The notes under the pieces were generated by a model that saw only the letters and a list, made by a program, of their open reading frames with translations, was not told the origin of the DNA and made no database searches. 64,000 nucleotides of DNA. Origin: Candidatus Krumholzibacteriota bacterium. Lineage in GTDB: Bacteria; Krumholzibacteriota; Krumholzibacteriia; Krumholzibacteriales; Krumholzibacteriaceae. The stretch is from NCBI GenBank assembly GCA_016933255.1, contig JAFGBF010000030.1, positions 58,441 through 122,440 on the forward strand. Direction: 5' to 3'. The translations under genes and the position numbers were made by a program. Below, piece by piece: positions 17,064 to 24,375 of the stretch. Every line of letters starts with the position of its first letter. The stretch's first letter is position 1.

Positions 17064-18189
17064 GGCTGCCCTTTCCTGCATCTTTCGGAATCACCATATC
17101 GGCTATATCTGTCAATGAAATATTATCCGAACCCGTATCACTGTTGGCGTACAGGGCGCTGTCCATACACTGGGCGTCCGGGTGGTACCCGTGCATTCCA
17201 GCGATCGGAGAATCTCCCATGAAACCGGGAATGATCATCGTACCCGGATCAGCGATAAAGATCATATCTCCGAATCTCCCGTCATCAAACCAGACACCGA
17301 GCCTCCGAAGTTCCTTCTCATCGAGCAGCCTTCCTCCGCCGGCTGCGCCGAGGTCTTGTTCGAGAAGGATTTTTCCCTTATCCGAATTGACGCGGAACCT
17401 TGCCATCGTCGAATCATAAAAGGGAATATAATCATCCGGAATCTTAAGTCCGAGTCCTTCGACCCTGCTCTTAATATCTATCGTACCTGTCACATCGCAC
17501 ATCCCGTGATCTCCGAGAAGGAAAAACCTTGTATCTTTCCGGAGAGAGAGGATCCTCTCGATTGTTTCCTGATACCAGCCCAGATGTTCCCTCGTTTCCA
17601 CAGAAGCGGTCCCGAATCTGTGCAGGGTCGAATCAAGTCCCGCAGTATAGAGGATAAACAATCCCTCTTCGTTCTCCGAAAGGGACTCGGAGAGTTCTTC
17701 AAAAGCCTTTCTTTCCTCCGTGTCATAATACCGGATGAAGACGGGAATACCGGCTTTCAGCCCTCTGTCGATCATCGTCTCGCACCCGGGAACACTTCCG
17801 GGAGAAAAGAGCTGCTTTCTGGCTGGAATATCGAGAAAAGAAAGAACCCTGGAGGGAACAGAGTAGATATTGTAATACGCGCTTACACCTATCGCTTTTG
17901 CGATCTGAGCGTCTATTGCCCTTCTGACCCACCGCCTCTCTGTAGAGACAAAACGAGGCATAGGTCTTAACCAGCGAAAAGGAGAATCCTTTTGATCGAA
18001 CGAATACATCATCCACAATCCATGCTTTTCGGGCATTTCCCCGGTCATTATGGAAGTAAGAGCTGCCTGGCTGAACCCGAAGACGCTTTTTACTCTTCCT
18101 TTTTTCTCAAGCCCCGCCGGACCGAAGCCATGGTGATCCGTGATATCATATCCCAGGGCATCGATGATTATGATAACTGTCGCGCTCAA
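17053..18189 (-). CDS. Alkaline-phosphatase-superfamily enzyme inside the exopolysaccharide operon
   Basis: A 378-aa protein with the catalytic layout of type I phosphodiesterases: Asp10 in VIIIIDALGYD, nucleophile candidate Thr45 in QAALTSIMTG, Asp186/His190 in AGLDSTLHRFG, Asp227-His228 in LLGDHGMCD and a late GMHGYHPD. There is no signal peptide, so it is predicted cytoplasmic. The start is TTG with GAGG upstream. It follows a nucleotidyltransferase gene by 6 bp and overlaps the Wzx gene, so the three are likely made together. It may remove or transfer a phospho-substituent on a nucleotide sugar or lipid-linked glycan; the substrate is unknown. Confidence 0.82.
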   Translation of the reverse strand: MSATVIIIIDALGYDITDHHGFGPAGLEKKGRVKSVFGFSQAALTSIMTGEMPEKHGLWMMYSFDQKDSPFRWLRPMPRFVSTERRWVRRAIDAQIAKAIGVSAYYNIYSVPSRVLSFLDIPARKQLFSPGSVPGCETMIDRGLKAGIPVFIRYYDTEERKAFEELSESLSENEEGLFILYTAGLDSTLHRFGTASVETREHLGWYQETIERILSLRKDTRFFLLGDHGMCDVTGTIDIKSRVEGLGLKIPDDYIPFYDSTMARFRVNSDKGKILLEQDLGAAGGGRLLDEKELRRLGVWFDDGRFGDMIFIADPGTMIIPGFMGDSPIAGMHGYHPDAQCMDSALYANSDTGSDNISLTDIADMVIPKDAGKGSHDV

Positions 18190-18195
18190 AGTACC

Positions 18196-19467
18196 TCAGC
18201 CTTCCCTTCCAAAAACAAGCTTCTTCCATTTGGCATTCAATTCCGCAGCGGCTATATCCCACTTCCCGGCGCCTGATAAAAGCCATCCTCCCTGCTCCGG
18301 GATCACGGTATCTGTTCCAATTGTGACAGCATGTTCGATCAGCTTCACTCCTGTTTCCCTTAGAAGCTCCATGGGTGAACAGCGAGTAATCGAACTGCCA
18401 AGAGAACCTGCAATCGATATCTTGTCACGAAGAGTTTTGCCTTCCAGAGCCGACTTCCATGCTCTGATATTGTCAAGCTTCCACTCCCCGGACTTTCTTC
18501 CGGCAATAAGTCCCTCGACCGATCCGCCATTTTGCTGAAGCGGATCTCTCTCTTGCAGAAAAGATTCGAAGCTTTTCCACGACTTAACGATATCTGCGGC
18601 CGTATTCAGCCATATCTTCTTATAATCCCTGCCCTGTTCTTCAAGGATCTTTTCCGTCGGGACCATCTTATAGGCCAGCCAGCTTTCAGCTTTCGACACT
18701 ATCTTGTCATCAAGGAGTTTTCCTGCAGCTTCGTCCACGCTCTCTCCCTTGACATATCCAAGACGTTTCTCATAGCCAGGCTGATACCGCCGCGTCAGGC
18801 ACAGGGCCCCGGTTATTATATCCATATATGATTTTGCATTCTGATAAAAGAAACGATGCGCATTCCTTGAAGAGAGCGAGTTTGACGATGGCCATGCTCC
18901 GAGAAAAGACGCGATCCTGTTCTCTAGAAGAACGATCCCCTCTCTCCCGTCTATCTGATCCTCGGAGAAATGCGGGAAGCAGTCTCTTACTGAACTTTCC
19001 CCTTGTAAGATAACTGAATGACGGCTCATATCGAAAACACCTGGCGACCTTGAAAATCCTCCGGCCTCGGAGACGGTGACGATCCCTACATCGATACGGC
19101 CTTCAAATACGGTACCGGAGAATAACGATTCGCATTCCACGGACAATCTCTCTCTTTCGGGAAGAAGCCTCAAGAGCAGATCGAGGTCATCCACCAATAC
19201 GAGAAGATCTATGTCCGAGAGAAATACGGCTGTCTCCCCCTCAAACAGGATACTTCCTTCGCCGAGGGAAAAACTGCCGGTCAGCAAAATACCCGTTATA
19301 TGTTCCGGCCCCGCACGGTCTGCTATCAGATCTGCGCATCTTCCAAGACACTCTCTGAATTTATCGTGATACTTCTGCTTGATATGACTCGGGCGGTCAC
19401 CTTCGACTTGCCTGAAAAAAAGAGCTTCTTTATACCGGTCCGGTTCTTTCTCTTGATCTCGCAGCAA
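18196..19467 (-). CDS. Nucleotidyltransferase-domain protein (unassigned)
   Basis: A 423-aa protein whose N-terminal third has the pol-beta/MNT nucleotidyltransferase triad: Gly64-Ser65 in LTGSFSLGEGS, Asp85-x-Asp87 in LSDIDLLV and Asp126 in GRIDVGIV. The remaining about 290 residues are mainly helical by eye and match nothing I recognise. The start is TTG directly after the CpsD-like stop codon (TGATTG). It would transfer a nucleotidyl or phospho-group to an unknown acceptor. Its position between the CpsD-like ATPase and a phosphodiesterase suggests glycan or glycan-precursor modification, or regulation by nucleotidylation. Confidence 0.72.
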   Translation of the reverse strand: MLRDQEKEPDRYKEALFFRQVEGDRPSHIKQKYHDKFRECLGRCADLIADRAGPEHITGILLTGSFSLGEGSILFEGETAVFLSDIDLLVLVDDLDLLLRLLPERERLSVECESLFSGTVFEGRIDVGIVTVSEAGGFSRSPGVFDMSRHSVILQGESSVRDCFPHFSEDQIDGREGIVLLENRIASFLGAWPSSNSLSSRNAHRFFYQNAKSYMDIITGALCLTRRYQPGYEKRLGYVKGESVDEAAGKLLDDKIVSKAESWLAYKMVPTEKILEEQGRDYKKIWLNTAADIVKSWKSFESFLQERDPLQQNGGSVEGLIAGRKSGEWKLDNIRAWKSALEGKTLRDKISIAGSLGSSITRCSPMELLRETGVKLIEHAVTIGTDTVIPEQGGWLLSGAGKWDIAAAELNAKWKKLVFGREG

Positions 19468-20241
19468 TCATACCCGCCTGTAGATAAATTCGGGGATATA
19501 GAATTTCTTCCTGTTCAGGATTGAGCCGAGAAAGCGCCCTTCGAGCTTCTCTACCATCAATATAGCCCTTTTGACTACTTCCCTCTTGGTCTGTCCTGCC
19601 TCTACCACAAGGGCGATACCATTCGCGCAGGAACCGATGACTGGAGTCTCGGGAGATTCCAGGATAGCAGACGTATCTATTAGAACGTAGTCGTATCTGC
19701 TGCCTGTATCGGTGATCAGATCCCTCATCCGCTGCGATTTAAAAAGAGTCGGAGTGATATCAGGCAGGCGAAGGGAGCCCGCCGGGATAATGTCGAGCAA
19801 TCCTCCATCTGCGTTTTTGATTATATCTTCAATTTCAGCATCGCCGAAGAGATAGTCGATTATTCCCTTGTCATTTTCTACTCCGAACAGCTTGTGGAGC
19901 CGAGGTTCGTTGACCGCGCAGTCGATCATCAGGATATCATCTGATCCGCTCATTGCAAGTATCCTTGCGAGATATGAGGAGATAAGGGTCTTGCCCTCCC
20001 CCTTGACTGCGCTTGTAAACATTATTACTCTTGAATCTCTGTCTTTAAATTCCGAATCTATGGCATTCCTGAGGTTCATCAATGCGCGGCGAAAATCTTT
20101 ATCGATCTCAGAGATAAACGCATCCTGCCTTCGGGAACCCTTGACGGCAGGCCGTGCAGGCATCGTGTCTTTTCTGGTATTTGACTGTTGAGCCCCTTTT
20201 CTCATCTCAGCTTTTCTAAGGGCATCAAATATCTTGCTCAA
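19468..20241 (-). CDS. CpsD/CapB-like exopolysaccharide ATPase (BY-kinase fold, atypical)
   Basis: A 257-aa P-loop protein related to bacterial tyrosine kinases that partner Wzz proteins. It starts MSKIFDALRKAE, as do XrtA-type kinases, from a TTG. Walker A is SAVKGEGKT and Walker B is YDYVLIDTSA. Two departures stand out: the Walker A' segment reads MIDCAVNEPR instead of the usual DxDxRxP pattern, and the C-terminus has no tyrosine cluster, just isolated tyrosines in FYIPEFIYRRV. It may therefore be a non-kinase ATPase regulating chain length with the Wzz protein at 21122-22486. Confidence 0.8.
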   Translation of the reverse strand: MSKIFDALRKAEMRKGAQQSNTRKDTMPARPAVKGSRRQDAFISEIDKDFRRALMNLRNAIDSEFKDRDSRVIMFTSAVKGEGKTLISSYLARILAMSGSDDILMIDCAVNEPRLHKLFGVENDKGIIDYLFGDAEIEDIIKNADGGLLDIIPAGSLRLPDITPTLFKSQRMRDLITDTGSRYDYVLIDTSAILESPETPVIGSCANGIALVVEAGQTKREVVKRAILMVEKLEGRFLGSILNRKKFYIPEFIYRRV

Positions 20242-20275
20242 AAAACCAACCTCTTTTTATCAAATGACCGCAGCA

Positions 20276-21115
20276 TCATCGACTTAGGCCGTCAACCGAA
20301 ATACTCTCTTTATTCTTTAGATCCCTCATCGCTTCGCGGACTATATTACCATCGATCCGGCGGGTATTTCCGACATATCCGAGAAGGAGCACCCGGTCAC
20401 ACAATACATTTATCAGCCTCGGAATTCCACCTGAATAATAGTAGATCTCCTTCACAGCGTCCTCATAAAAGACCGGGCCGTTGTTCTCTTCTGATACAAT
20501 ATGGATACGATAATTAATGTAGTTTTTTGTTTCTTCCTTCGTAAGCATCGGGATCTTGCATATTCCCGGGATCCGCTGACGAAGCTGCCGCATCTCGTTC
20601 AGATTCAAAATATTCTCAAGTTCAGGCTGGCCTACAAGCATGATCTGTAAAAGCTTGCGATCCCTCGTCTCAAGGTTTGACAGCATCCTGAGTTCCTCAA
20701 GTACCTCAGCCGAGAGATTCTGGGCCTCATCGACGATCAGGACAGTATTTCTGTCTTTTTCGTACTGAGAGATCAAAAACCGGTTGAGAGAAAGAAGCAT
20801 CTGGGCCTTGTTCATATTCTCGACATCAAGACCGAAATCATTGCAAACCAGATAGAGCAGCTGGTCGAATGGAAATTTCGTTGAGTAGATAAACGCGACG
20901 TCAATAGAGGATTGGAAAAGATCTATGAAGGCGTTTACAACCGTAGTCTTTCCTACTCCCACCTCCCCTGTCACTGCTATAAAACCTTTTTTCTGGAAAA
21001 TACCATACGTGATATAGGCCAGCGCGTCCCTGTGGCTTTCACTTCTGTACAGAAAGCGTGGGTCGGGAGTCACGTTGAAAGGCGGCTCTTTAAATCTGTA
21101 GAACTCTTCATACAT
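20276..21115 (-). CDS. ExeA-type AAA ATPase of an exopolysaccharide (XrtA-like) locus
   Basis: A 279-aa AAA+ protein similar to GspA/ExeA and to the ATPase found in PEP-CTERM/XrtA exopolysaccharide loci. The N-terminus FKEPPFNVTPDPRFLYRS is characteristic. Walker A is GEVGVGKTT (about residues 49-57) and Walker B is VLIVDEAQNLS, followed by an AAA lid (YYSGGIPRLINVLCDR). It lacks a TM segment. Placed 6 bp downstream of wzz and upstream of the CpsD-like gene, it probably powers or gates polysaccharide export. No exosortase or PEP-CTERM gene is visible in the window. Confidence 0.85.
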   Translation of the reverse strand: MYEEFYRFKEPPFNVTPDPRFLYRSESHRDALAYITYGIFQKKGFIAVTGEVGVGKTTVVNAFIDLFQSSIDVAFIYSTKFPFDQLLYLVCNDFGLDVENMNKAQMLLSLNRFLISQYEKDRNTVLIVDEAQNLSAEVLEELRMLSNLETRDRKLLQIMLVGQPELENILNLNEMRQLRQRIPGICKIPMLTKEETKNYINYRIHIVSEENNGPVFYEDAVKEIYYYSGGIPRLINVLCDRVLLLGYVGNTRRIDGNIVREAMRDLKNKESISVDGLSR

Positions 21116-21121
21116 TTCGGA

Positions 21122-22486
21122 CTATTTCCGTTCCATATCCGGAAAGCTCGACAGGACCTGGAGCCCCAGGATATCCTCAGCCTCCGAGATATTCTTTATT
21201 GAGTGGTCGAGATTATCTATAAAGAATGAAAAACCAATAGCTATAACAAGGCTGAAAATCGGCCCCAAAGCCATCCTGACATAATCGCGGGTCTTCTTCT
21301 GTCTCGCGGGTGACGCGGGAGCCAGTAAGGTGATCGACCATTCCGGATTGCTCGCTCTCGATACCTTCGAGCTTATATACTGTTTTTTCAGATCACTGTA
21401 GTTGTCCGAAAGCAGCGCTATAGCCTCATCGATCTTTTCAAGTTCGACGCTTTTTTCCGGGTACGAATCCTTCTCCTCCACTATCGCCGCTATCAATTGC
21501 TCGATCGTTTTCTGCCTGATCTTTATCAGCTGAAGACTCTTTTTCCTGACATCGATATTCAGGTCGATCTCTTTTTTCAGGATCAGGTTGATATCGGAGA
21601 TCTGTTTGCGGACAATTTTCAGATCTCTATGCTCATCAGTATAGATCGAAGACAGTTCCGACTCGTTGATCTTCAACTCCTGAAGCTTTACGACATACTT
21701 GTCTATGATCGACTCCCTGATGCCTATAGACAGCAGACTGGCCGCAAGGGCAAACTGGGAATCATCTTCATTCGACCGGGCCCTCTCAAGAGTGCTGATC
21801 ACATCTTCCGCCTCCTGACGCTCTTTCATGACCAGGTCAAGTTCGCTATTGTACGATTCTATCCTCAGGAGAGTGTTTTTTTCCTGGGTAGAGATATCTA
21901 CGATCCCCCATTCTTTTTCCAGCGTACTTTTGCGGTCCCGCCAGTATTCAAGATCCTTATCTACTCTGGCGAGCTCTTTGGAGAAAAAATCATCCATCTC
22001 CCGCGGGGTCCTTGCCTGCTGGTAATATTCCTTGTACGAATTCACAATAGCATTGACTGCTGCTTCGGCGAAGATCGGGTCAAAAGACGTATATGTCACC
22101 CAGAGGACATTCGAAGTACTTATTACTCCGGATCCGGTACTTTCCGGCGCAATCCTGTCAGATGTCTCAAACCCATCAGGAAGAAATGTCGGCAGCATGG
22201 CGTTCGCCTTTTCCAGGACGACCTGCGACTTGACCATCTCGATCTGAGACGCGATCTCCTCTTCCCATGTCAGCACCCTTACATAACTGTTAAAGACTCC
22301 CGGGGCCTCGCCTCTTTTGACGAGCATCTTCCCGGTCGATTCGTATCCCGCCGGTTCTCTCAGGTTGAGAAAGAGTACAAACGAAGTAGAAATAAGTACT
22401 ACTCCCACGATGATCCATTTTCTTCTGAAAATGACCTCGAGAAAATCCTTTACTGTCGATTCTTTTGCAAGATTACTATTGTCCAT
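21122..22486 (-). CDS. Wzz-type polysaccharide co-polymerase / chain-length determinant
   Basis: A 454-aa inner-membrane protein with TM1 near residues 29-48 (WIIVGVVLISTSFVLF) and TM2 near 407-430 (LGPIFSLVIAIGFSFFI), enclosing a long periplasmic helical/coiled-coil region (about 150-370). Just before TM2 is the pro-rich LLAPASPARQKK typical of PCP/Wzz proteins. It controls polymer length and contacts the outer-membrane Wza channel. It starts 5 bp after wza, and the cytoplasmic ATPase partners are encoded directly downstream. Confidence 0.88.
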   Translation of the reverse strand: MDNSNLAKESTVKDFLEVIFRRKWIIVGVVLISTSFVLFLNLREPAGYESTGKMLVKRGEAPGVFNSYVRVLTWEEEIASQIEMVKSQVVLEKANAMLPTFLPDGFETSDRIAPESTGSGVISTSNVLWVTYTSFDPIFAEAAVNAIVNSYKEYYQQARTPREMDDFFSKELARVDKDLEYWRDRKSTLEKEWGIVDISTQEKNTLLRIESYNSELDLVMKERQEAEDVISTLERARSNEDDSQFALAASLLSIGIRESIIDKYVVKLQELKINESELSSIYTDEHRDLKIVRKQISDINLILKKEIDLNIDVRKKSLQLIKIRQKTIEQLIAAIVEEKDSYPEKSVELEKIDEAIALLSDNYSDLKKQYISSKVSRASNPEWSITLLAPASPARQKKTRDYVRMALGPIFSLVIAIGFSFFIDNLDHSIKNISEAEDILGLQVLSSFPDMERK

Positions 22487-22491
22487 TATAG

Positions 22492-23286
22492 CTACGGTGT
22501 CCCTCCAACCCGCTTGTAAAAATCATACGTCGTCTTTACATTTACGACCTGCCATCCCTTAAGATAAATATTCGCGGGCGCACTTAATATATCCAGCATC
22601 TGATTAGAAAAATCGGCGACAGAAGCGATCCTCGATTTCGGGACCATTACTATGTCATACGGTTTTATGGCCAGGTCCAGATCATAACGATTCCCTTTGA
22701 GGACATCGTTAATATCGACCTCTATCCCGATAATATGATCTGAAGCGATCCTGCGAATAACAACGACATTGTTCTTTCTCGCGTCTTTACCCATTCCTCC
22801 GCCCAGCGCCAGGACTTTCACAAGAGTCAGGCCGGTCTTGTACTCATACGCTCCAGCCTTCTCGACCTCTCCGAGAATATAAACCATCTGTTTCTCAAAC
22901 TCACGCAATATTACCGCAATATCGGGCTCATTTATGATTTCTCTGAATCGTTCGGTCAAAAGGCTGTCTAATGATGCCGCAGTCCGTCCGACGACCTCGA
23001 TATCTCCGATATACGGATATGAGATCCTTCCATCAGGGCGGACCATGATTTTCTCCCGGGAATAGTCTGTGTTGTACAGAAAAAGCACGTCAATGACGTC
23101 TCCGTAACCGATCTTATATTCCCCTCTTTCGGCCGCCTGCGGAAGCTCCGCGAGATCCAGAGCAGCAGTCTCGACTACTCCGGCCTTATTATCTATGACC
23201 CGGTTTCCACCCCCGCAGCCCGCGGATATGACGACTGACAGGGTGATCAGTGCCGCCGTCTCCATGCATACAATAATTCGTCTCAT
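22492..23286 (-). CDS. Wza-type outer-membrane polysaccharide export lipoprotein
   Basis: A 264-aa secreted lipoprotein. The signal peptide ends in the lipobox VISAGC, so Cys24 would be acylated. The Poly_export domain follows (YKIGYGDVIDVLFLY, VRPDGRISYPYIGDIEV) and then an SLBB domain (VYILGEVEKAGAYEYKTGLT, LALGGGMGKDARKNNV). Length is typical for short Wza/GfcE-type proteins. A 122-bp gap separates it from the sugar transferase upstream and holds a weak promoter candidate (23363-23390). Confidence 0.9.
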   Translation of the reverse strand: MRRIIVCMETAALITLSVVISAGCGGGNRVIDNKAGVVETAALDLAELPQAAERGEYKIGYGDVIDVLFLYNTDYSREKIMVRPDGRISYPYIGDIEVVGRTAASLDSLLTERFREIINEPDIAVILREFEKQMVYILGEVEKAGAYEYKTGLTLVKVLALGGGMGKDARKNNVVVIRRIASDHIIGIEVDINDVLKGNRYDLDLAIKPYDIVMVPKSRIASVADFSNQMLDILSAPANIYLKGWQVVNVKTTYDFYKRVGGTP

Positions 23287-23362
23287 CGGTCTCCCGGTTT
23301 TTAATTACTTTTACTCTGATCCTGCAATCTTTCCAAATCGAGGTATATTCGCCTTTTCAGGC

Positions 23363-23390
23363 ATAATATGTCAAACAAGAATTATGGCAA
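23363..23390 (-). promoter_or_regulatory. Possible internal promoter for wza
   Basis: On the minus strand TTGCCA (23390-23385), 16-bp spacer, TATTAT (23368-23363), in the 122-bp gap upstream of wza. An overlapping TTGACA (23374-23369) has no good -10. A GCCT-GAAA-AGGC mini-hairpin follows. Weak evidence. Confidence 0.3.
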
Positions 23391-23408
23391 GATACATGCC
23401 ACAGAGTA

Positions 23409-24101
23409 CTAGTAGGCCCCTTTCCTGGCGATTACCGCCGGAATGGTCTTAAGCATTATTTTAAAATCAGTTGTCAGACTCCTCTTACGTATATATTCCA
23501 GGTCAAGCCTCATCCATTCCTGGAATCCGATATGGCTGCGGCCGGCTATCTGCCAGAAACAGGTTATCCCCGGAGTGACTTCAAGCCGTTTTTTCTGCCA
23601 TGGAAGATAATGTGCCACTTCGGAAGGAAGATTCGGACGCGGTCCGACAATACTCATATCCCCCTTGAGCACGTTCAGAAGCTGAGGAAGCTCATCGAGG
23701 CTGGATCGGCGAAGAAAGCGTCCTACCCGTGTTACACGGGGATCTTCCTTCAGCTTGAAAATGGGCCCATCGACCCCGCTCAGAGGTCTTAGTACTCCTA
23801 TCACATTCTCGGATCCATGCTTCATCGAACGGAACTTGTAGAAATCAAATTCCCTGCCGTCTTTACCTATCCTCTTCTGTTTAAACAGAATAGGACCTTT
23901 TGAATCGAGTTTTACAAGTATTACCAGTACAGGTATAATCGGAAGAAAGAGCAAAAGTATCAGGCATGCGTTGATTATATCGGCTATCCTCTTAAAAAAC
24001 GCAAAGACCTTATCTTCCCTGACCCCAATGGAATCATCGAGTGAAAAAGCGGATCTCTCTGTTGTACTGACAGATTCCCTTAGTTCCGGATATCCAGCCA
24101 T
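23409..24101 (-). CDS. Initiating sugar-1-phosphate transferase of the exopolysaccharide operon
   Basis: First gene of the operon. The 230-aa protein charges undecaprenyl phosphate with a sugar-1-phosphate. It has one hydrophobic re-entrant or TM helix (about 41-64), GPILFKQKRIG, YKFRSM, the catalytic Asp136-Glu137 in SLDELPQ, IVGPRPNLP and PGITCFWQIAGRS. It is the compact form without extra N-terminal TM segments. The ATG at 24101 has GGAGG 4 bp upstream, and that ribosome site directly abuts the U-tract of a terminator-like hairpin, so expression is probably attenuated. It is paralogous to the protein at 506-1243. Confidence 0.9.
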   Translation of the reverse strand: MAGYPELRESVSTTERSAFSLDDSIGVREDKVFAFFKRIADIINACLILLLFLPIIPVLVILVKLDSKGPILFKQKRIGKDGREFDFYKFRSMKHGSENVIGVLRPLSGVDGPIFKLKEDPRVTRVGRFLRRSSLDELPQLLNVLKGDMSIVGPRPNLPSEVAHYLPWQKKRLEVTPGITCFWQIAGRSHIGFQEWMRLDLEYIRKRSLTTDFKIMLKTIPAVIARKGAY

Positions 24102-24110
24102 TTTTCCTCC

Positions 24111-24146
24111 AAAAAAATACCCAAGCCAAGATCCTCGGCCTGGGTA
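24111..24146 (-). terminator. Terminator-like attenuator hairpin directly upstream of the sugar-transferase ribosome site
   Basis: On the minus strand UACCCAGGCC (24146-24137) pairs over all 10 positions (one G-U) with GGCUUGGGUA (24127-24118) around a 9-nt loop, followed by seven U (24117-24111) and then at once by GGAGG of the first gene. Stem, loop and U-tract meet the textbook form of an intrinsic terminator placed inside a leader. Confidence 0.75.
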
Positions 24147-24155
24147 TCGAGACGT

Positions 24156-24235
24156 AAAAAAAACGCCTGCAATAGAAACTTACTCCACAATCTGAAGCTA
24201 ACCAGCACCGAAGCAAATATCTATAGCAAACGTTT
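24156..24235 (-). ncRNA. Long symmetric leader hairpin with U-tract (candidate cis-regulatory RNA)
   Basis: In the minus-strand transcript, 10 bp + U/U mismatch + 5 bp + U/U mismatch + 10 bp form a 25-pair arm. AAACGUUUGC (24235-24226) pairs with GCAGGCGUUU (24170-24161), AUAGA pairs with UCUAU, and AUUUGCUUCG (24218-24209) pairs with UGGAGUAAGU (24187-24178). The apical loop is 21 nt. The arm ends in a run of U (24163-24156). It lies between the promoter and the terminator-like hairpin at 24111-24146. No known riboswitch class was recognised. Confidence 0.6.
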
Positions 24236-24260
24236 CTAAGTACACCTCCCTGTACGCTAG
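24236..24260 (-). other. Small hairpin at the predicted 5' end of the leader
   Basis: GUACA (24255-24251) pairs with UGUAC (24244-24240) around the loop GGGAGG, with an extra CUA/UAG closing pair. It overlaps the predicted start of transcription near 24256 and is immediately followed by the long hairpin. Confidence 0.4.
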
Positions 24261-24262
24261 GG

Positions 24263-24292
24263 ATTTTAGCATAAAAAGAACGAAAAAGTCAA
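24263..24292 (-). promoter_or_regulatory. Strong sigma70-type promoter of the exopolysaccharide operon
   Basis: On the minus strand TTGACT (24292-24287), 18-bp spacer, TAAAAT (24268-24263), with an extended -10 TG at 24271-24270. Predicted start near 24256, giving a structured leader of about 155 nt before the ATG at 24101. It is the best-matching promoter in the window. Confidence 0.65.
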
Positions 24293-24375
24293 CTGAAATT
24301 ATTCGAGTTAGCGGTAAAATAAGCTGTAGTCCTTAGGCTCCCGTACCCGGTAGCGCCGGTTCCTTTCTTTCCGGA

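Noticed and set aside
21497..22519. Long plus-strand open frame of 340 codons
   Set aside because: It is the antisense shadow of the Wzz gene; it shows no family motif and no ribosome site, while the minus-strand frame has clear Wzz features.
19468..24101. Complete XrtA/PEP-CTERM exosortase system
   Set aside because: The ExeA-type ATPase and CpsD-like N-terminus resemble that system, but no exosortase and no PEP-CTERM protein was found in the window.
24102..24260. c-di-GMP (GEMM) riboswitch upstream of the exopolysaccharide operon
   Set aside because: The conserved GEMM core sequences are not present; only generic hairpins and U-tracts are seen, so no known class is claimed.
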